NCBI GenBank assembly: GCA_022425725.1
Contig: JAKMEY010000041.1
Coordinates: 51,193-115,192 of the forward strand
DNA from: Ilumatobacteraceae bacterium
GTDB lineage: Bacteria; Actinomycetota; Acidimicrobiia; Acidimicrobiales; Ilumatobacteraceae
Length of the DNA: 64,000 bases
Direction of reading: 5' to 3'
Positions 8,545-17,757 of the stretch are shown in pieces; positions within the stretch are counted from its first letter, which is position 1; the number at the start of each line of letters is the position of its first letter. The notes below the pieces were generated by a model. The model was not told the origin of the DNA. It was given only the letters and a program-made list of their open reading frames with translations, and ran no database searches. Made by a program: the position numbers and the translations under genes.

Positions 8545-10439
8545 CCAACGACGACGCTGTTCTTGCGGCTCTCGACAACGTCACCGCCGCAATCCCAAAT
8601 GCGGAGCACCGCCAAGGCCAACGCGAGATGGCATCACTCGTCAACGCCAGTATTCGGCGGGGCGCATCCGCTGTCATTCGCGCCGGAACAGGAACCGGCA
8701 AAACACTCGCCTATCTCATTCCCAGCATCGTTTCGGGCAACTCGACCGTCGTCGTCACAGCCACGAAAGCCCTTCAAGACCAACTCGCCCACAAAGACCT
8801 TCCATTTCTCGAACTTCACCTCGACACACCATCTGGAGCCCCGTTTAGGTGGGCTGTACTAAAGGGTCGCTCCAACTATCTCTGTCGGCAGCGAGTAGCC
8901 GAGATCGGCGGCCTTCCATCGGCCGATCGTGTTCAACTCTCACTTGAAGGCATCGACGACGAGGGTCGAGCGGAAGTGGAGCGTCTCGCAACATGGGCAG
9001 ATTCCACCATCAGTGGTGACCTCACCGAACTCGATTGGTCACCAAGCGAGAGCACCATTCGGGCGGTCACCGTGAGTTCTGATGAATGCCCCGGTGCCGC
9101 ACAATGTCCGCAAGGCGAATCATGTTTTGCTGAGTTCGCACGTTTCAACGCCGCATCAGCCGACGTTGTCGTCGTCAATGCCCACCTTTACGGGCTCAAT
9201 ATCGCCGCCGACGGTGCACTGCTCGGCGACCACGACGTCGTCATCTTCGACGAAGCCCATGTGCTTGAAGATGTGATGAGCGACACCGTGGGCGTCGAAC
9301 TCAGCGCCGGGCGACTCGCTCGCGTGGCGACAGCCGTTCGACGAATTGTCGTTGACCCTGACCTCGACGCCGACCTCAGCTCACAAGCTGACGACCTCAC
9401 TGCCCTACTGGAGCCCTACGCAGGTGAGCGCATTCTCCCACCTCTGCCTGCAGCGATGACCGAGCTGCTCAGCAACGTGCGAAGTTCGCAAAACCGAGCG
9501 CTCACCCTTGTTTCAGAACTGTCGATCGACGATGTTGATGCCCAGCAGCGCCGGCTTCGAGCACAGGTCACACTGACTCGAGCAATCGACACCCTTGACC
9601 GGTTCTTGAGCCCATCGACGGCCGACGTCATTTTTGTTTCGGGTGCGCCGGGGTCTCGTCGTCTTGAACTCGCCCCCCTCGACGTCGGGCCAACCCTTGC
9701 CGAAGGTGTCTGGTCGCAACGCACCGCAATACTCACCAGCGCAACCGTTCCCATGAACCTTGCCGACCGCATCGGTCTAAAGGGCGCCGACTTCGTCGAC
9801 GTTGGGAGCCCATTCGATTACGAATCAAATTCGCTCTTGTACTGCGCAATGCATCTGCCACAACCGAATGACCCCGCATTTCGAACGGCAATGCATGACG
9901 ACCTCGAACAGCTGATCTCCGCAGCCGAAGGCAAGACCCTGGCACTGTTCACAAGCTGGTCAGCGATGGACGAGGCAGCCGACGCTATGAGGGAGCGTTT
10001 ACCGTTCCGAATCCTCACTCAGCGAGACCTACCGAAACCCGCCCTTATTCGAGAATTCACTACCGACGAGGACAGTTGCTTATTCGCTACCGCCGGGCTC
10101 TTCCAAGGAATTGACGTGCCAGGGCGAGCCCTCTCACTGGTCGTCATCGACAGAATTCCCTTCCCTCGCCCCGATGATCCACTGCTCGGAGCCCGACGAG
10201 AACTCATCGGCCAACGAGCTTTCATGGAAATTGACCTCCCCCGCGCCGCGACAATGCTTGCCCAAGCGAGTGGGCGACTCATCAGAAGCGACAACGACCG
10301 AGGAGTCGTTGCGGTGATGGATCGCCGGCTCGGCACCGCCCGCTACCGCTGGGACATCATCTCGGCGCTACCGCCAATGCGTCGCACACGTGAACGGGCT
10401 GAAGCCGAGGCTCTCCTTCGCACTATTGCAAACGGTTAG
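8541..10439 (+). CDS. ATP-dependent DNA helicase, DinG/XPD type with Fe-S cysteines
   Basis: 632-residue superfamily 2 helicase of the DinG/YoaA/Rad3 group, 5'-3' polarity in known members. Walker A AGTGTGKT at 48-55, DEAH box in FDEAHVLED, C-terminal motifs V and VI in GLFQGIDVPG and QASGRLIRS. A cysteine set (YLCRQR, then ECPGAAQCPQGESC) fits the 4Fe-4S cluster site. There is no N-terminal exonuclease domain, unlike Gram-positive DinG. Start is GTG, overlapping the uppS stop by 4 bp, so the two are coupled. Likely role: resolving unusual DNA structures in repair. Confidence 0.9.
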   Translation: MTNDDAVLAALDNVTAAIPNAEHRQGQREMASLVNASIRRGASAVIRAGTGTGKTLAYLIPSIVSGNSTVVVTATKALQDQLAHKDLPFLELHLDTPSGAPFRWAVLKGRSNYLCRQRVAEIGGLPSADRVQLSLEGIDDEGRAEVERLATWADSTISGDLTELDWSPSESTIRAVTVSSDECPGAAQCPQGESCFAEFARFNAASADVVVVNAHLYGLNIAADGALLGDHDVVIFDEAHVLEDVMSDTVGVELSAGRLARVATAVRRIVVDPDLDADLSSQADDLTALLEPYAGERILPPLPAAMTELLSNVRSSQNRALTLVSELSIDDVDAQQRRLRAQVTLTRAIDTLDRFLSPSTADVIFVSGAPGSRRLELAPLDVGPTLAEGVWSQRTAILTSATVPMNLADRIGLKGADFVDVGSPFDYESNSLLYCAMHLPQPNDPAFRTAMHDDLEQLISAAEGKTLALFTSWSAMDEAADAMRERLPFRILTQRDLPKPALIREFTTDEDSCLFATAGLFQGIDVPGRALSLVVIDRIPFPRPDDPLLGARRELIGQRAFMEIDLPRAATMLAQASGRLIRSDNDRGVVAVMDRRLGTARYRWDIISALPPMRRTRERAEAEALLRTIANG

Positions 10440-10737
10440 AGCGTCACGCACTCATGCGGCAGTGATACGCCGTTCCCGGTTCGTTATCGAAAGATTCTTC
10501 GCTGACGAGAATAAAGGCGAGACCACCCTGTCAGTCCGCATGATGAAACGAGCATCAGATACTGAAACCGCTGAAGCTGGGGTCACAGGGGTCGCTTTCA
10601 TTCCACACTCCTCTCAATCGATCTGTTGCATTCCGATAGATAGGCCGCTCGGTCTGCAATCCCAAGGTTCGGACCGCTACCCGTTGAGAACCCACGACAG
10701 ATGTCATTGTTTTCGCTCCACCGATACCGGCAAGGAC
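10440..10737. other. 300-bp intergenic stretch with no recognisable gene
   Basis: The longest gap in the window. Frames on both strands are open by chance but show no family resemblance, no ribosome binding site and no actinobacterial codon bias; base composition looks lower in GC than its neighbours. No tRNA, strong terminator or repeat was seen. It ends at the promoter of the next crotonase gene. Confidence 0.5.
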
Positions 10738-10743
10738 TACGGT
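10738..10743 (+). promoter_or_regulatory. -10 element TACGGT of the crotonase at 10751
   Basis: TAnnnT hexamer 7 nt before the ATG; leaderless start inferred. Confidence 0.55.
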
Positions 10744-10750
10744 CAAGTGA

Positions 10751-11512
10751 ATGACGGAAACGCAACTCGTACGGCACGAGGCCGTTCAGGGAATCTCAAC
10801 GATCACCCTCGACTCCCAGCACAACCGGAACGCCCTCTCACGGCAGCTTCTCGACGAACTTCACCTCGCACTCGACGAAGCCGAAGCCAACGATGCAAGA
10901 GCCATAATTCTTCGACATGAAGGGCCCGCATTCTGTGCAGGTGCCGACCTCAAAGAACGGTCTTCCGGGCCTCCCGACTCAGGCCCAATGGTGAACGCTC
11001 TAGAACGCCTGATGGATACGCCACGCCCCACCATTGCTGCTGTGAATGGTGCGGTGAGGGCTGGAGGGCTGGGCCTCATGGCCTCCTGCGACCTCATCGT
11101 TGTTGACCACGCGGTGACCTTTGCTCTGACCGAGGTTCGAATTGGAGTTGCCGCAGCAATCATCTCGGTGCCGATCCTCCGACGGGTTCCCCCGGGCAAA
11201 ATCGCCGCCGCAATGCTCACCGGAGAGGTGTTCTCGGCCGCAGACGCTCGAGACATGGGTCTCATCACTCATGTCACCGAAGATATCTCCGCAACCGTTG
11301 ACGGCCTCATCGATGGAATTCTTGCCGGGGCACCACGAGCCGTTACTGCGACAAAAGCAATGCTCCAACGAGTGCCAACGCTTGATCGCGACACAGGATT
11401 CACCGAGATGCGCGCCTTAAGTGAAGAATTCTTCTCTGGGCCCGATGCTGCTGAAGGCATGGCCGCCTTCATCGAAAAGCGATTGCCTGCCTGGAATCCT
11501 GCAGCGAAATAG
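10751..11512 (+). CDS. enoyl-CoA hydratase/isomerase family protein
   Basis: 253-residue crotonase. Oxyanion-hole segments FCAGADLKER and GAVRAGGLGLMASCDL are present. Of the two catalytic glutamates of true enoyl-CoA hydratase, the first is seen (LTEVRIGVA) but the second position is Ala (KIAAAMLTGEV). The reaction could therefore be hydration with altered chemistry, isomerisation or another crotonase reaction; substrate not predictable. A single gene with its own leaderless-type promoter, ending 3 bp from the convergent response regulator. Confidence 0.85.
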   Translation: MTETQLVRHEAVQGISTITLDSQHNRNALSRQLLDELHLALDEAEANDARAIILRHEGPAFCAGADLKERSSGPPDSGPMVNALERLMDTPRPTIAAVNGAVRAGGLGLMASCDLIVVDHAVTFALTEVRIGVAAAIISVPILRRVPPGKIAAAMLTGEVFSAADARDMGLITHVTEDISATVDGLIDGILAGAPRAVTATKAMLQRVPTLDRDTGFTEMRALSEEFFSGPDAAEGMAAFIEKRLPAWNPAAK

Positions 11513-11515
11513 TGG

Positions 11516-12205
11516 CTACGAAATGAGCCGGTAACCCAAACCCCTCACCGTGACAATGCGTTGCGGGTCGTCTGGGGTGTCTTCAACCTTTAAGCGCAAC
11601 CGTCGAACGTGGGCATCGACGAGACGAGAATCTCCGAGGTATTCATACCCCCACACATGTTCGAGGAGTTGATCACGACTCAACACCGCATCTGCGTGCT
11701 CCGCGAACTCGCAAAGCATCCGAAACTCAGTTCGAGTGAGCGACAACTCCTCTCCGGCTTTCTTGACAACGCCCTGCTCACGACGCAACTCAAGATCGCC
11801 GAAACGTAAGACCTCATCGTGGCTCTGATCGCCTGAAGCCTCGTAACTCACGCGACGCAAGACGGCGGCAATTCGAGCCGATAACACCTTCGGCACGACC
11901 GGCTTCGTGATGTAATCGTCGGCTCCTGCCTCAAGCCCTGCGACCATGTCGGCCGCCTCTGTTTGAGCAGTCACCATGATGATCGGCACAGTCGATGATG
12001 ACCGCATTGCTTTGCACACTTCAAAACCCGACAAATCAGGAAGTCGAAGGTCGAGCAACACCACATCGGGCCGACACTGCCCAAACTGCACGAGCCCACT
12101 CGCTCCGTCGTGTGCCTCAACAACTTCATAGCCCTCGTCTTCGAGCGCTAATCGCAAAGCAAGCCGGATCGCGTCGTCATCTTCAATAAAGAGCACTTTG
12201 TGCAC
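11516..12205 (-). CDS. OmpR/PhoB-family response regulator (MtrA-like)
   Basis: 229 residues from GTG 12205: receiver domain with acidic pocket EDDD (8-11), phospho-acceptor Asp52 (VVLLDLRLP), switch Thr in VTAQ and Lys in YITKP, then a winged-helix DNA-binding domain ending TVRGLGYRLIS. The open frame runs further upstream, but VHKVLFIEDD is the normal start; CACACT lies 6 nt before it. Divergent from the histidine kinase with 207 bp between. Together with the kinase and GerMN lipoprotein it looks like MtrA of the MtrAB-LpqB system controlling cell envelope and division, but in Actinobacteria those genes are usually collinear. Confidence 0.88.
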   Translation of the reverse strand: MHKVLFIEDDDAIRLALRLALEDEGYEVVEAHDGASGLVQFGQCRPDVVLLDLRLPDLSGFEVCKAMRSSSTVPIIMVTAQTEAADMVAGLEAGADDYITKPVVPKVLSARIAAVLRRVSYEASGDQSHDEVLRFGDLELRREQGVVKKAGEELSLTRTEFRMLCEFAEHADAVLSRDQLLEHVWGYEYLGDSRLVDAHVRRLRLKVEDTPDDPQRIVTVRGLGYRLIS

Positions 12206-12342
12206 ACCGCAAGTGTGCCACTTTCGGACCGTCTCACGCTGACGGCGAAACGACGAAGGGGAGCTTTTGTTACAGAAATCGCACAATTCTCGCAAGAGTT
12301 CGCAATACACCCCTGACACAATCTGAAGTTGTTCACGCTGCA

Positions 12343-12379
12343 CCGGTGGGGGACCGACCTCCCCCTGGTGTCCCACCGG
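12343..12379. repeat. inverted repeat in the regulator-kinase promoter region
   Basis: Arms CCGGTGGG (12343-12350) and CCCACCGG (12372-12379) are perfect, with an inner GGGGG/CCCCC pair in the 21-nt spacer. It lies 22-70 bp upstream of the kinase start and 138-175 bp upstream of the regulator start. It could be an operator or an RNA hairpin in a leader; no U-tract follows, so a terminator is unlikely. Confidence 0.55.
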
Positions 12380-12400
12380 CAGCGGAGCAACAGTCTCGCC

Positions 12401-12406
12401 TAGTCT
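12401..12406 (+). promoter_or_regulatory. -10 element TAGTCT of the histidine kinase
   Basis: Hexamer 6 nt before the ATG at 12413; leaderless start inferred. Confidence 0.55.
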
Positions 12407-12412
12407 GTCGAC

Positions 12413-13804
12413 ATGATCCGTTTGCGTTCGCCTCGACTGACGTCTCGAGTAGCAGCATTCTTCGGGATTATCGGGCTTCTCGCAGGTCTCGGTCTTACCA
12501 CCGCGGCATATTCCGTCGCTAGAGATTCACTCGTCGATCAGCGAGTTACCACCGCTCGCTCAACCGCCTTTGATCACGCACTCGAACTTCGCGAGGCATT
12601 CGAGCGCGACAGTGTGGCCCAAACCTTCCAGCAACTTGACATCGGGTCAGACGGCTTCGCCGTTCTCACACGACCTTCGCTTACGTCGCTCCTTCAATAT
12701 CCAGCATCTGTGTTTCCTGACTCGCTACGAGACACGGTGACCGCCGGCAATTCAGGACAACAACTCTTCGAGCTCGAAGGCGAGAAGTACATCGGCATCG
12801 GCATCCATATCGAAGCGAGCGATTCCGACTATTTCGAAGCGTTCTCTCTTAACGCCACCGAACGCACCCTCGCCGTGCTCGTGACTGCACTTCTCATCGG
12901 TTCCGCTCTGGCGGCTCTCCTCGCTGTCTTCTTCGGCTTCAGCACCAGCCGCGGATTACTTCGACCGCTTACCCGCGTGGCCACCACCGCCGGCGACATC
13001 GCTGGAGGCTCACTCGATGCCCGCCTAGAGCCGACCGACGACCCCGAACTCAGTCGCCTCGTCGTCGCCTTCAACAACATGGCCGATGCCGTTCAATCCC
13101 GTCTCGAACGCGAAGAACGTTTTGCCTCTGAGGTCAGCCACGAACTGCGCTCACCCATCACTGCAATGACCGCTGCCGCTGAGGTGCTCGCGTCTCGGCG
13201 AAGCGAACTCTCCGAACGATCCCAACAAGCTCTTGATCTTCTCATCGCCCAAGTTCGGCGGTTTGACGCAATGGTCATCGACCTTCTTGAACTTTCACGA
13301 CTTGAGGCAGGCGCGATCGATGGTCATCTCGAAGAAGTCGATATTGGAAATCTCGCGGGTCGAATCATTGCTCGGTCATCGACTCCATCGACCCGACTCT
13401 CTGTCAAGCCCGGCACACCGATTATCGCCGTCACCGATCGAGTTCGCTTCGAACGAATTCTCTCGAATCTTGTCGAGAACGCGCACATTCACGCAGGAGG
13501 AGCCACAGAGGTTTCAATTTCAACCGAACGAATCGGCGACATTGTGGTCACCGTCGACGATGCCGGACGAGGTGTTGACGAACATGACCGGGTGCAAATC
13601 TTCGAACGGTTCACCCGCGGAAGCGCCGCCCGAGCACGTGAGGGAACCGGACTCGGGCTCGCCCTCGTCGCCGAACACGCAGCAGCGCTCGGCGGCTGGG
13701 CATACGTCGATGACTCGCCCGCCGGAGGTGCCCGCTTCGTCGTCGTTCTCCCAACAGCCGAGCCCACGCTGATCGACCACGACATGCCAACGGGGGTCTC
13801 GTGA
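12413..13804 (+). CDS. sensor histidine kinase (MtrB-like)
   Basis: 463 residues. Two membrane helices (about 13-36 and 152-178) enclose an extracytoplasmic sensor of ~115 residues; then a HAMP linker (LLRPLTRVATTAGDIAGGSLDAR, in part), the dimerisation domain with phospho-acceptor His243 in SHELRSP, and an ATPase domain with N box NLVENAHIHAGG, G1 DDAGRGV, F box IFERFTRG and G2 GTGLGLALV. It probably phosphorylates the divergent regulator. The last 4 bp overlap the lipoprotein gene, as mtrB-lpqB often do. Confidence 0.92.
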   Translation: MIRLRSPRLTSRVAAFFGIIGLLAGLGLTTAAYSVARDSLVDQRVTTARSTAFDHALELREAFERDSVAQTFQQLDIGSDGFAVLTRPSLTSLLQYPASVFPDSLRDTVTAGNSGQQLFELEGEKYIGIGIHIEASDSDYFEAFSLNATERTLAVLVTALLIGSALAALLAVFFGFSTSRGLLRPLTRVATTAGDIAGGSLDARLEPTDDPELSRLVVAFNNMADAVQSRLEREERFASEVSHELRSPITAMTAAAEVLASRRSELSERSQQALDLLIAQVRRFDAMVIDLLELSRLEAGAIDGHLEEVDIGNLAGRIIARSSTPSTRLSVKPGTPIIAVTDRVRFERILSNLVENAHIHAGGATEVSISTERIGDIVVTVDDAGRGVDEHDRVQIFERFTRGSAARAREGTGLGLALVAEHAAALGGWAYVDDSPAGGARFVVVLPTAEPTLIDHDMPTGVS

Positions 13805-14673
13805 AACGGTCTCACTCACCACATCTGCGGCACTTCGCAACCGTTGGAGCGATATTGCTGATGATCACCGCCTGCGGTCTACAAACTGACTCTGAAGCGA
13901 CCCTTTTCGACGACATTCCCTACGGCCTTGCAGAAACCAGTACCTCAACTACCACGACAACGATCGCTACGGACCCAGTACCCGGAACCACGACCACGAC
14001 CGTCGTAGCCGATCAGCAAACAGTCGATGTCGTGTACGTCAGGCGATTCAGTCGCGAACTCGAGTCGACACAGGTCGACCTCCCGTTCCCTGTTTCGGGC
14101 AGGGACCTCCTCGATCAACTCAGCAGCCCACCAGCCGACGCCCAACCAGAACTGGAGACAGAGGTTTCACGCAATCTTGTGTTGAGTTTTGGAGTTGATC
14201 GCGGGCTTGCGACTGTCAATCTTTCTCGATCTGCGATCAATCAACTCGGAAGCGCTCAACAACGCCGGGCCATCGCTCAGATCGTTCTTACCCTCACACT
14301 CTTCACCTCAGACGAGGGTGGTATCGGTCAGATCATATTTCTTGTCGGTGGCCAACCAATCAGCGTCTACGTTCCGCTACTGGGAGCTAATAGCGAACCC
14401 GGACAACCAGTGGCATGGACCGACTACTCCCAATTACTCGTTGGCATCGACGCCCGACCACCGGCATCGACAACATCGACCACGACACCGGTCGCCACCA
14501 CGACTTCGGTTGCTACCACCTCGATACCACCATCGACATCGGTGCCCACCGACTCGACAACGATTCCTTCCGTACCAGAAACCTCGGTACCCGAATCGAC
14601 AACGACGTCGACAACAGCGGTTGCGGATGAGTCGTCAACGACCTCAACCTCGACGACCGTTAAAGATCGCTAG
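13801..14673 (+). CDS. GerMN-domain lipoprotein (short LpqB-like)
   Basis: 290 residues. Signal peptide with lipobox ITAC (Cys25), then a Thr-rich linker, a GerMN domain (about 75-210, with VNLSRSAINQLGSAQQRRAIAQ in part and GQPISVYVP) and a long Ser/Thr/Pro tail. LpqB of other Actinobacteria has GerMN plus a beta-propeller of about 300 residues; here the propeller is replaced by the low-complexity tail. Start GTG overlaps the kinase stop, so the protein probably modulates the kinase from outside the membrane, as LpqB does for MtrB. It overlaps era tail to tail by 4 bp. Confidence 0.87.
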   Translation: MKRSHSPHLRHFATVGAILLMITACGLQTDSEATLFDDIPYGLAETSTSTTTTTIATDPVPGTTTTTVVADQQTVDVVYVRRFSRELESTQVDLPFPVSGRDLLDQLSSPPADAQPELETEVSRNLVLSFGVDRGLATVNLSRSAINQLGSAQQRRAIAQIVLTLTLFTSDEGGIGQIIFLVGGQPISVYVPLLGANSEPGQPVAWTDYSQLLVGIDARPPASTTSTTTPVATTTSVATTSIPPSTSVPTDSTTIPSVPETSVPESTTTSTTAVADESSTTSTSTTVKDR

Positions 14674-15581
14674 TACCCCAAACGCTCAACCCGGTCGGGA
14701 CGCCGCTGCCAATCTTTATCGACTTTCACCTTCAGCTCCAGGAAGGCTCCCTCAGGCATTTGGGCTCGGGCACGAGTTCCCACCTCTCGCAAAATCGACC
14801 CGCCCTTACCGATCACCATGCCCTTCTGGCTCTCACGTTCAACGATGATGTCGCAACGGATACGAGGCCACTCCCATTCGGTGACCCGAGTCGCGATTGA
14901 GTAGGGAAGTTCGTCTCGCATAACGGCGAGGAGCTGCTCACGAACCAACTCGGCCACCCACACTTCCTCGCTCATATCGTTGCGGTCTCCTTCGGGGAAC
15001 CACTGAGGCCCCTCAGGAAGCCGATCGAGCAAAAAATCGATGAGGCCGTCAAGCCCCTCGCCACTTTTCGCTGACACTGGGAAATACGCAGAGGCATCGA
15101 GCTCTGAGGCCGCACCGAGCATTGCGATCACCTGATCTCGGGCCGCAATATCGACCTTGTTCACCACCACCACAAGACGATCTCGCTGAAGCCGATCGGC
15201 AACCCACTGATCGCCTGTCCCGAAAGCGCGGGTTGCATCAAGAACCAGGCACTGCATATCGACATCTGATGCGCTTTCAAGCGCCGTTGAATTCACTCGC
15301 TCGCCAAGGGCGGAGACCGGTTTGTGCAGACCTGGAGTATCAACAAAGACGAGTTGACTCGACGGACGAGTGAGAACACCCATCACCCGATGGCGAGTTG
15401 TTTGAGGTTTGTCTGAAACGATCGACACCTTGTGGCCGCACATTGCATTAACAAGCGAACTCTTACCGACATTGGGTCGGCCGAGCAGGCCAACAAGGCC
15501 CGATCGGTAGTTGTCGTTGCTGTCAACGGCGGGTTCTGCCACATCTCTAGTCAACACCGCTGCCTCGTCAAAACTGAACAT
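14670..15581 (-). CDS. era: GTPase Era
   Basis: Essential GTPase for 16S rRNA maturation and 30S assembly. 303 residues from ATG 15581 (an upstream extension is open but would cross the divergent maoC gene). G1 GRPNVGKS at 34-41, G3 DTPGLH, G4 NKVD, G5 SAKSGEG and a C-terminal KH domain (IRCDIIVERESQKGMVIGKG) with the GKGG loop. In many bacteria era follows ybeY; here it is separate by about 13 kb and alone. Confidence 0.95.
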   Translation of the reverse strand: MFSFDEAAVLTRDVAEPAVDSNDNYRSGLVGLLGRPNVGKSSLVNAMCGHKVSIVSDKPQTTRHRVMGVLTRPSSQLVFVDTPGLHKPVSALGERVNSTALESASDVDMQCLVLDATRAFGTGDQWVADRLQRDRLVVVVNKVDIAARDQVIAMLGAASELDASAYFPVSAKSGEGLDGLIDFLLDRLPEGPQWFPEGDRNDMSEEVWVAELVREQLLAVMRDELPYSIATRVTEWEWPRIRCDIIVERESQKGMVIGKGGSILREVGTRARAQMPEGAFLELKVKVDKDWQRRPDRVERLGY

Positions 15582-15600
15582 CCCCTGACATGCTGTCCCC

Positions 15601-16059
15601 ATGAGCCCACGAATCATCAACGGAGCAGACGAACTCAAAGGTCTTGTCGGGGAGCACCTCGGCTACAGCCCATACGTGTCGATCTCTCAAGAACAAGTCA
15701 ACCAATTCGCAGATGCCACCGGTGACCACCAGTGGATTCACATCGATGTCGAGCGCGCCACAGCGGGCCCGTTCGGTGCACCGATCGCCCATGGCTACCT
15801 CACCTTGTCACTCGGACCTGCGCTCTACCCGCAGGTCGTGTCCATCGGAGGATTCTCGATGGGCGTTAACTACGGAACGAACAAGGTTCGGTTCATGTCA
15901 CCAGTGAAGGTTGGCTCAAACCTTCGACTGGGCGTCAAACTTCTTGACGTCACCGATCTCCCCGGCGGCATTCAAAGCACGATGGAGTTCACCTTCGCGT
16001 GTGAAGGTGAAGACAAGCCAAGCTGCGTCGCAGAGGTTGTGTTCCGCTCCTACGAGTAA
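15601..16059 (+). CDS. MaoC-family (R)-specific enoyl-CoA hydratase
   Basis: 152-residue single hotdog hydratase. The hydratase-2 motif is complete: FADATGDHQWIHID with the catalytic Asp and His, followed by GAPIAHGYLTLSL. Such proteins hydrate trans-2-enoyl-CoA to (R)-3-hydroxyacyl-CoA. Its start codon lies 19 bp from that of the divergent era. The acyl-CoA synthetase follows after 30 bp, probably in one transcript. Confidence 0.9.
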   Translation: MSPRIINGADELKGLVGEHLGYSPYVSISQEQVNQFADATGDHQWIHIDVERATAGPFGAPIAHGYLTLSLGPALYPQVVSIGGFSMGVNYGTNKVRFMSPVKVGSNLRLGVKLLDVTDLPGGIQSTMEFTFACEGEDKPSCVAEVVFRSYE

Positions 16060-16089
16060 CACCCCGGTGCTCAGGCGCCACCCAACGCA

Positions 16090-17742
16090 ATGACAGCCGA
16101 CCAGGTGCACGACAGCGGCGATGTCGCATTCATTGACATCCTTCGAGCCGTCGCAGTTGCGCGTGGAGACGCACGCTGTATCAGTGGACCTGGCTCAACG
16201 TCATCGACCTGGGCACAATTCATCGAGCGAGTCGAACGCGCCAGTGCAGCGCTGAACGCCCTCGGTCTCGGGTGCCATCGCGAACGCAATGAGCTTGGGC
16301 ATCACGAATCAGGACAAGATCACCTGGCCTTGCTGATGCACAATTCACCGCAATGCCTCGAACTGATGTGCGCCGCATTTGCGAGTCGGGTTGCCCCAGT
16401 CAATGTCAACCACCGCTATACGGCAGACGAACTCGTTGACACCTTGAACTACGCGCACGCAACAGCCGTCGCAGTGCACAGCGACTACGCCGATGTACTC
16501 GCTGCAGCGCTACCTCGGTTGCCGCATGTCAAGGTCGTCATCGAAGTCACCGATAACGGTGAGACCGTGATCTCCACCGCGCACGACTACGAGACACTCC
16601 TCAACGCACACCCCTCACAATCGGAGCCTCGACAAGCCTCAGGCGACGACCTGTACCTCGTCCTCACCGGTGGCACGACCGGTCGTCCACGGGCCGTGAT
16701 GTGGCGAAACGCTGACGCTGTTATCGAATGTTTTGATGCGGCACGCGCACCACAGCCGGTGAAACGTTTTCTCGAAACGCTTCGGCCTGATCTCCGAACG
16801 CTGCCGTGCGCTCCCCTCATGCACGGTGCCGGCCAATGGATGGCAATGCGCACCTTGCTTGCGGGAGGTTCAATCGTTATCCCTGATCGCGCAGAGCACT
16901 TTGACGCGACCGATACGTGGAAGGCGATCGAGAATCATGAGGCCACCACGGTCGGCATCGTCGGTGAGTCGTTCGCGCGGCCCCTCCTTGAGCAACTTGA
17001 CTCTGGGGACTTCGACCCCCACAGCCTCAACGTCGTCCTTACCGGAGGCGCACCGCTCACAAGCGCCACGAAAGCCCGGATACTCGAACACCTGCCGACG
17101 GTGCTCATTGTCGATGGTTTCGGATCATCAGAAACAGGCGGACAAATGTCGATCGTCTCGTCATTCGGTTCTGCAACGTCAGGAACATTCAAACCACGAC
17201 CAGATCGAACTGCAGTGCTCAACGAGCGCCTTGATGCAGTGCTCCAACCCGGTGACGCCGAGATCGGCTGGCTCGGAACAACCGGCCGATTACCGCTCGG
17301 CTACCTCAACGACGAACACAAAACCGCTCAGGTGTTCCGCACTATCGACGGCGTGCGCTACTCAGCTCCTGGCGATCACGCCAAGCATCTCATCGACGGA
17401 TCGATTGAAGCACTCGGACGTGAAGCGGCATGTATTAACACCGGCGGCGAAAAAGTATTTGCGGAGGAAGTCGAGGAAGCCGTACTGAGACATCAGTCAG
17501 TTCGCGATTGCGTCGTCGTTGGCGTGCCGAGCGATGTGTGGGGAAGTGAAGTCGTCGCAGTCATCTCACTGAACTCCGACGATCTCGCTGCTCCGACCCT
17601 CGACGACATCACATCGACAATGCAACATCTCGCTCGCTATAAGCATCCGAAAGCCCTCGCTGTCGTTCCCCACATCCGACGCTCCCCCGCCGGCAAAGCC
17701 GATTACCCATGGGCTCGAGCGATCGCCATGTCTCACACCTAA
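16090..17742 (+). CDS. acyl-CoA synthetase (AMP-forming)
   Basis: 550-residue adenylate-forming ligase. P-loop LTGGTTGRPRAVMW, A5 motif DGFGSSETGG, A7-like SAPGDHAKH, A8 region INTGGEKVFAEEVEE and the C-terminal catalytic Lys in SPAGKADY. It activates a carboxylic acid to acyl-AMP and then acyl-CoA; chain length or aromatic specificity cannot be read from the sequence. Preceded by the MaoC hydratase and convergent with an acyl-CoA dehydrogenase, so fatty or other acyl-CoA catabolism is likely. Confidence 0.9.
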   Translation: MTADQVHDSGDVAFIDILRAVAVARGDARCISGPGSTSSTWAQFIERVERASAALNALGLGCHRERNELGHHESGQDHLALLMHNSPQCLELMCAAFASRVAPVNVNHRYTADELVDTLNYAHATAVAVHSDYADVLAAALPRLPHVKVVIEVTDNGETVISTAHDYETLLNAHPSQSEPRQASGDDLYLVLTGGTTGRPRAVMWRNADAVIECFDAARAPQPVKRFLETLRPDLRTLPCAPLMHGAGQWMAMRTLLAGGSIVIPDRAEHFDATDTWKAIENHEATTVGIVGESFARPLLEQLDSGDFDPHSLNVVLTGGAPLTSATKARILEHLPTVLIVDGFGSSETGGQMSIVSSFGSATSGTFKPRPDRTAVLNERLDAVLQPGDAEIGWLGTTGRLPLGYLNDEHKTAQVFRTIDGVRYSAPGDHAKHLIDGSIEALGREAACINTGGEKVFAEEVEEAVLRHQSVRDCVVVGVPSDVWGSEVVAVISLNSDDLAAPTLDDITSTMQHLARYKHPKALAVVPHIRRSPAGKADYPWARAIAMSHT

Positions 17743-17757
17743 CTGAGATCGTCGGCT

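Noticed and set aside
8541..10439. Frameshifted continuation of uppS supplying the missing RRFGG tail
   Set aside because: No such sequence in any frame near the uppS stop; the helicase begins on the overlapping GTGA.
10390..10920. Open frame of 176 codons across the helicase end and the gap
   Set aside because: It is a shadow of two real genes, with no family likeness or start signal.
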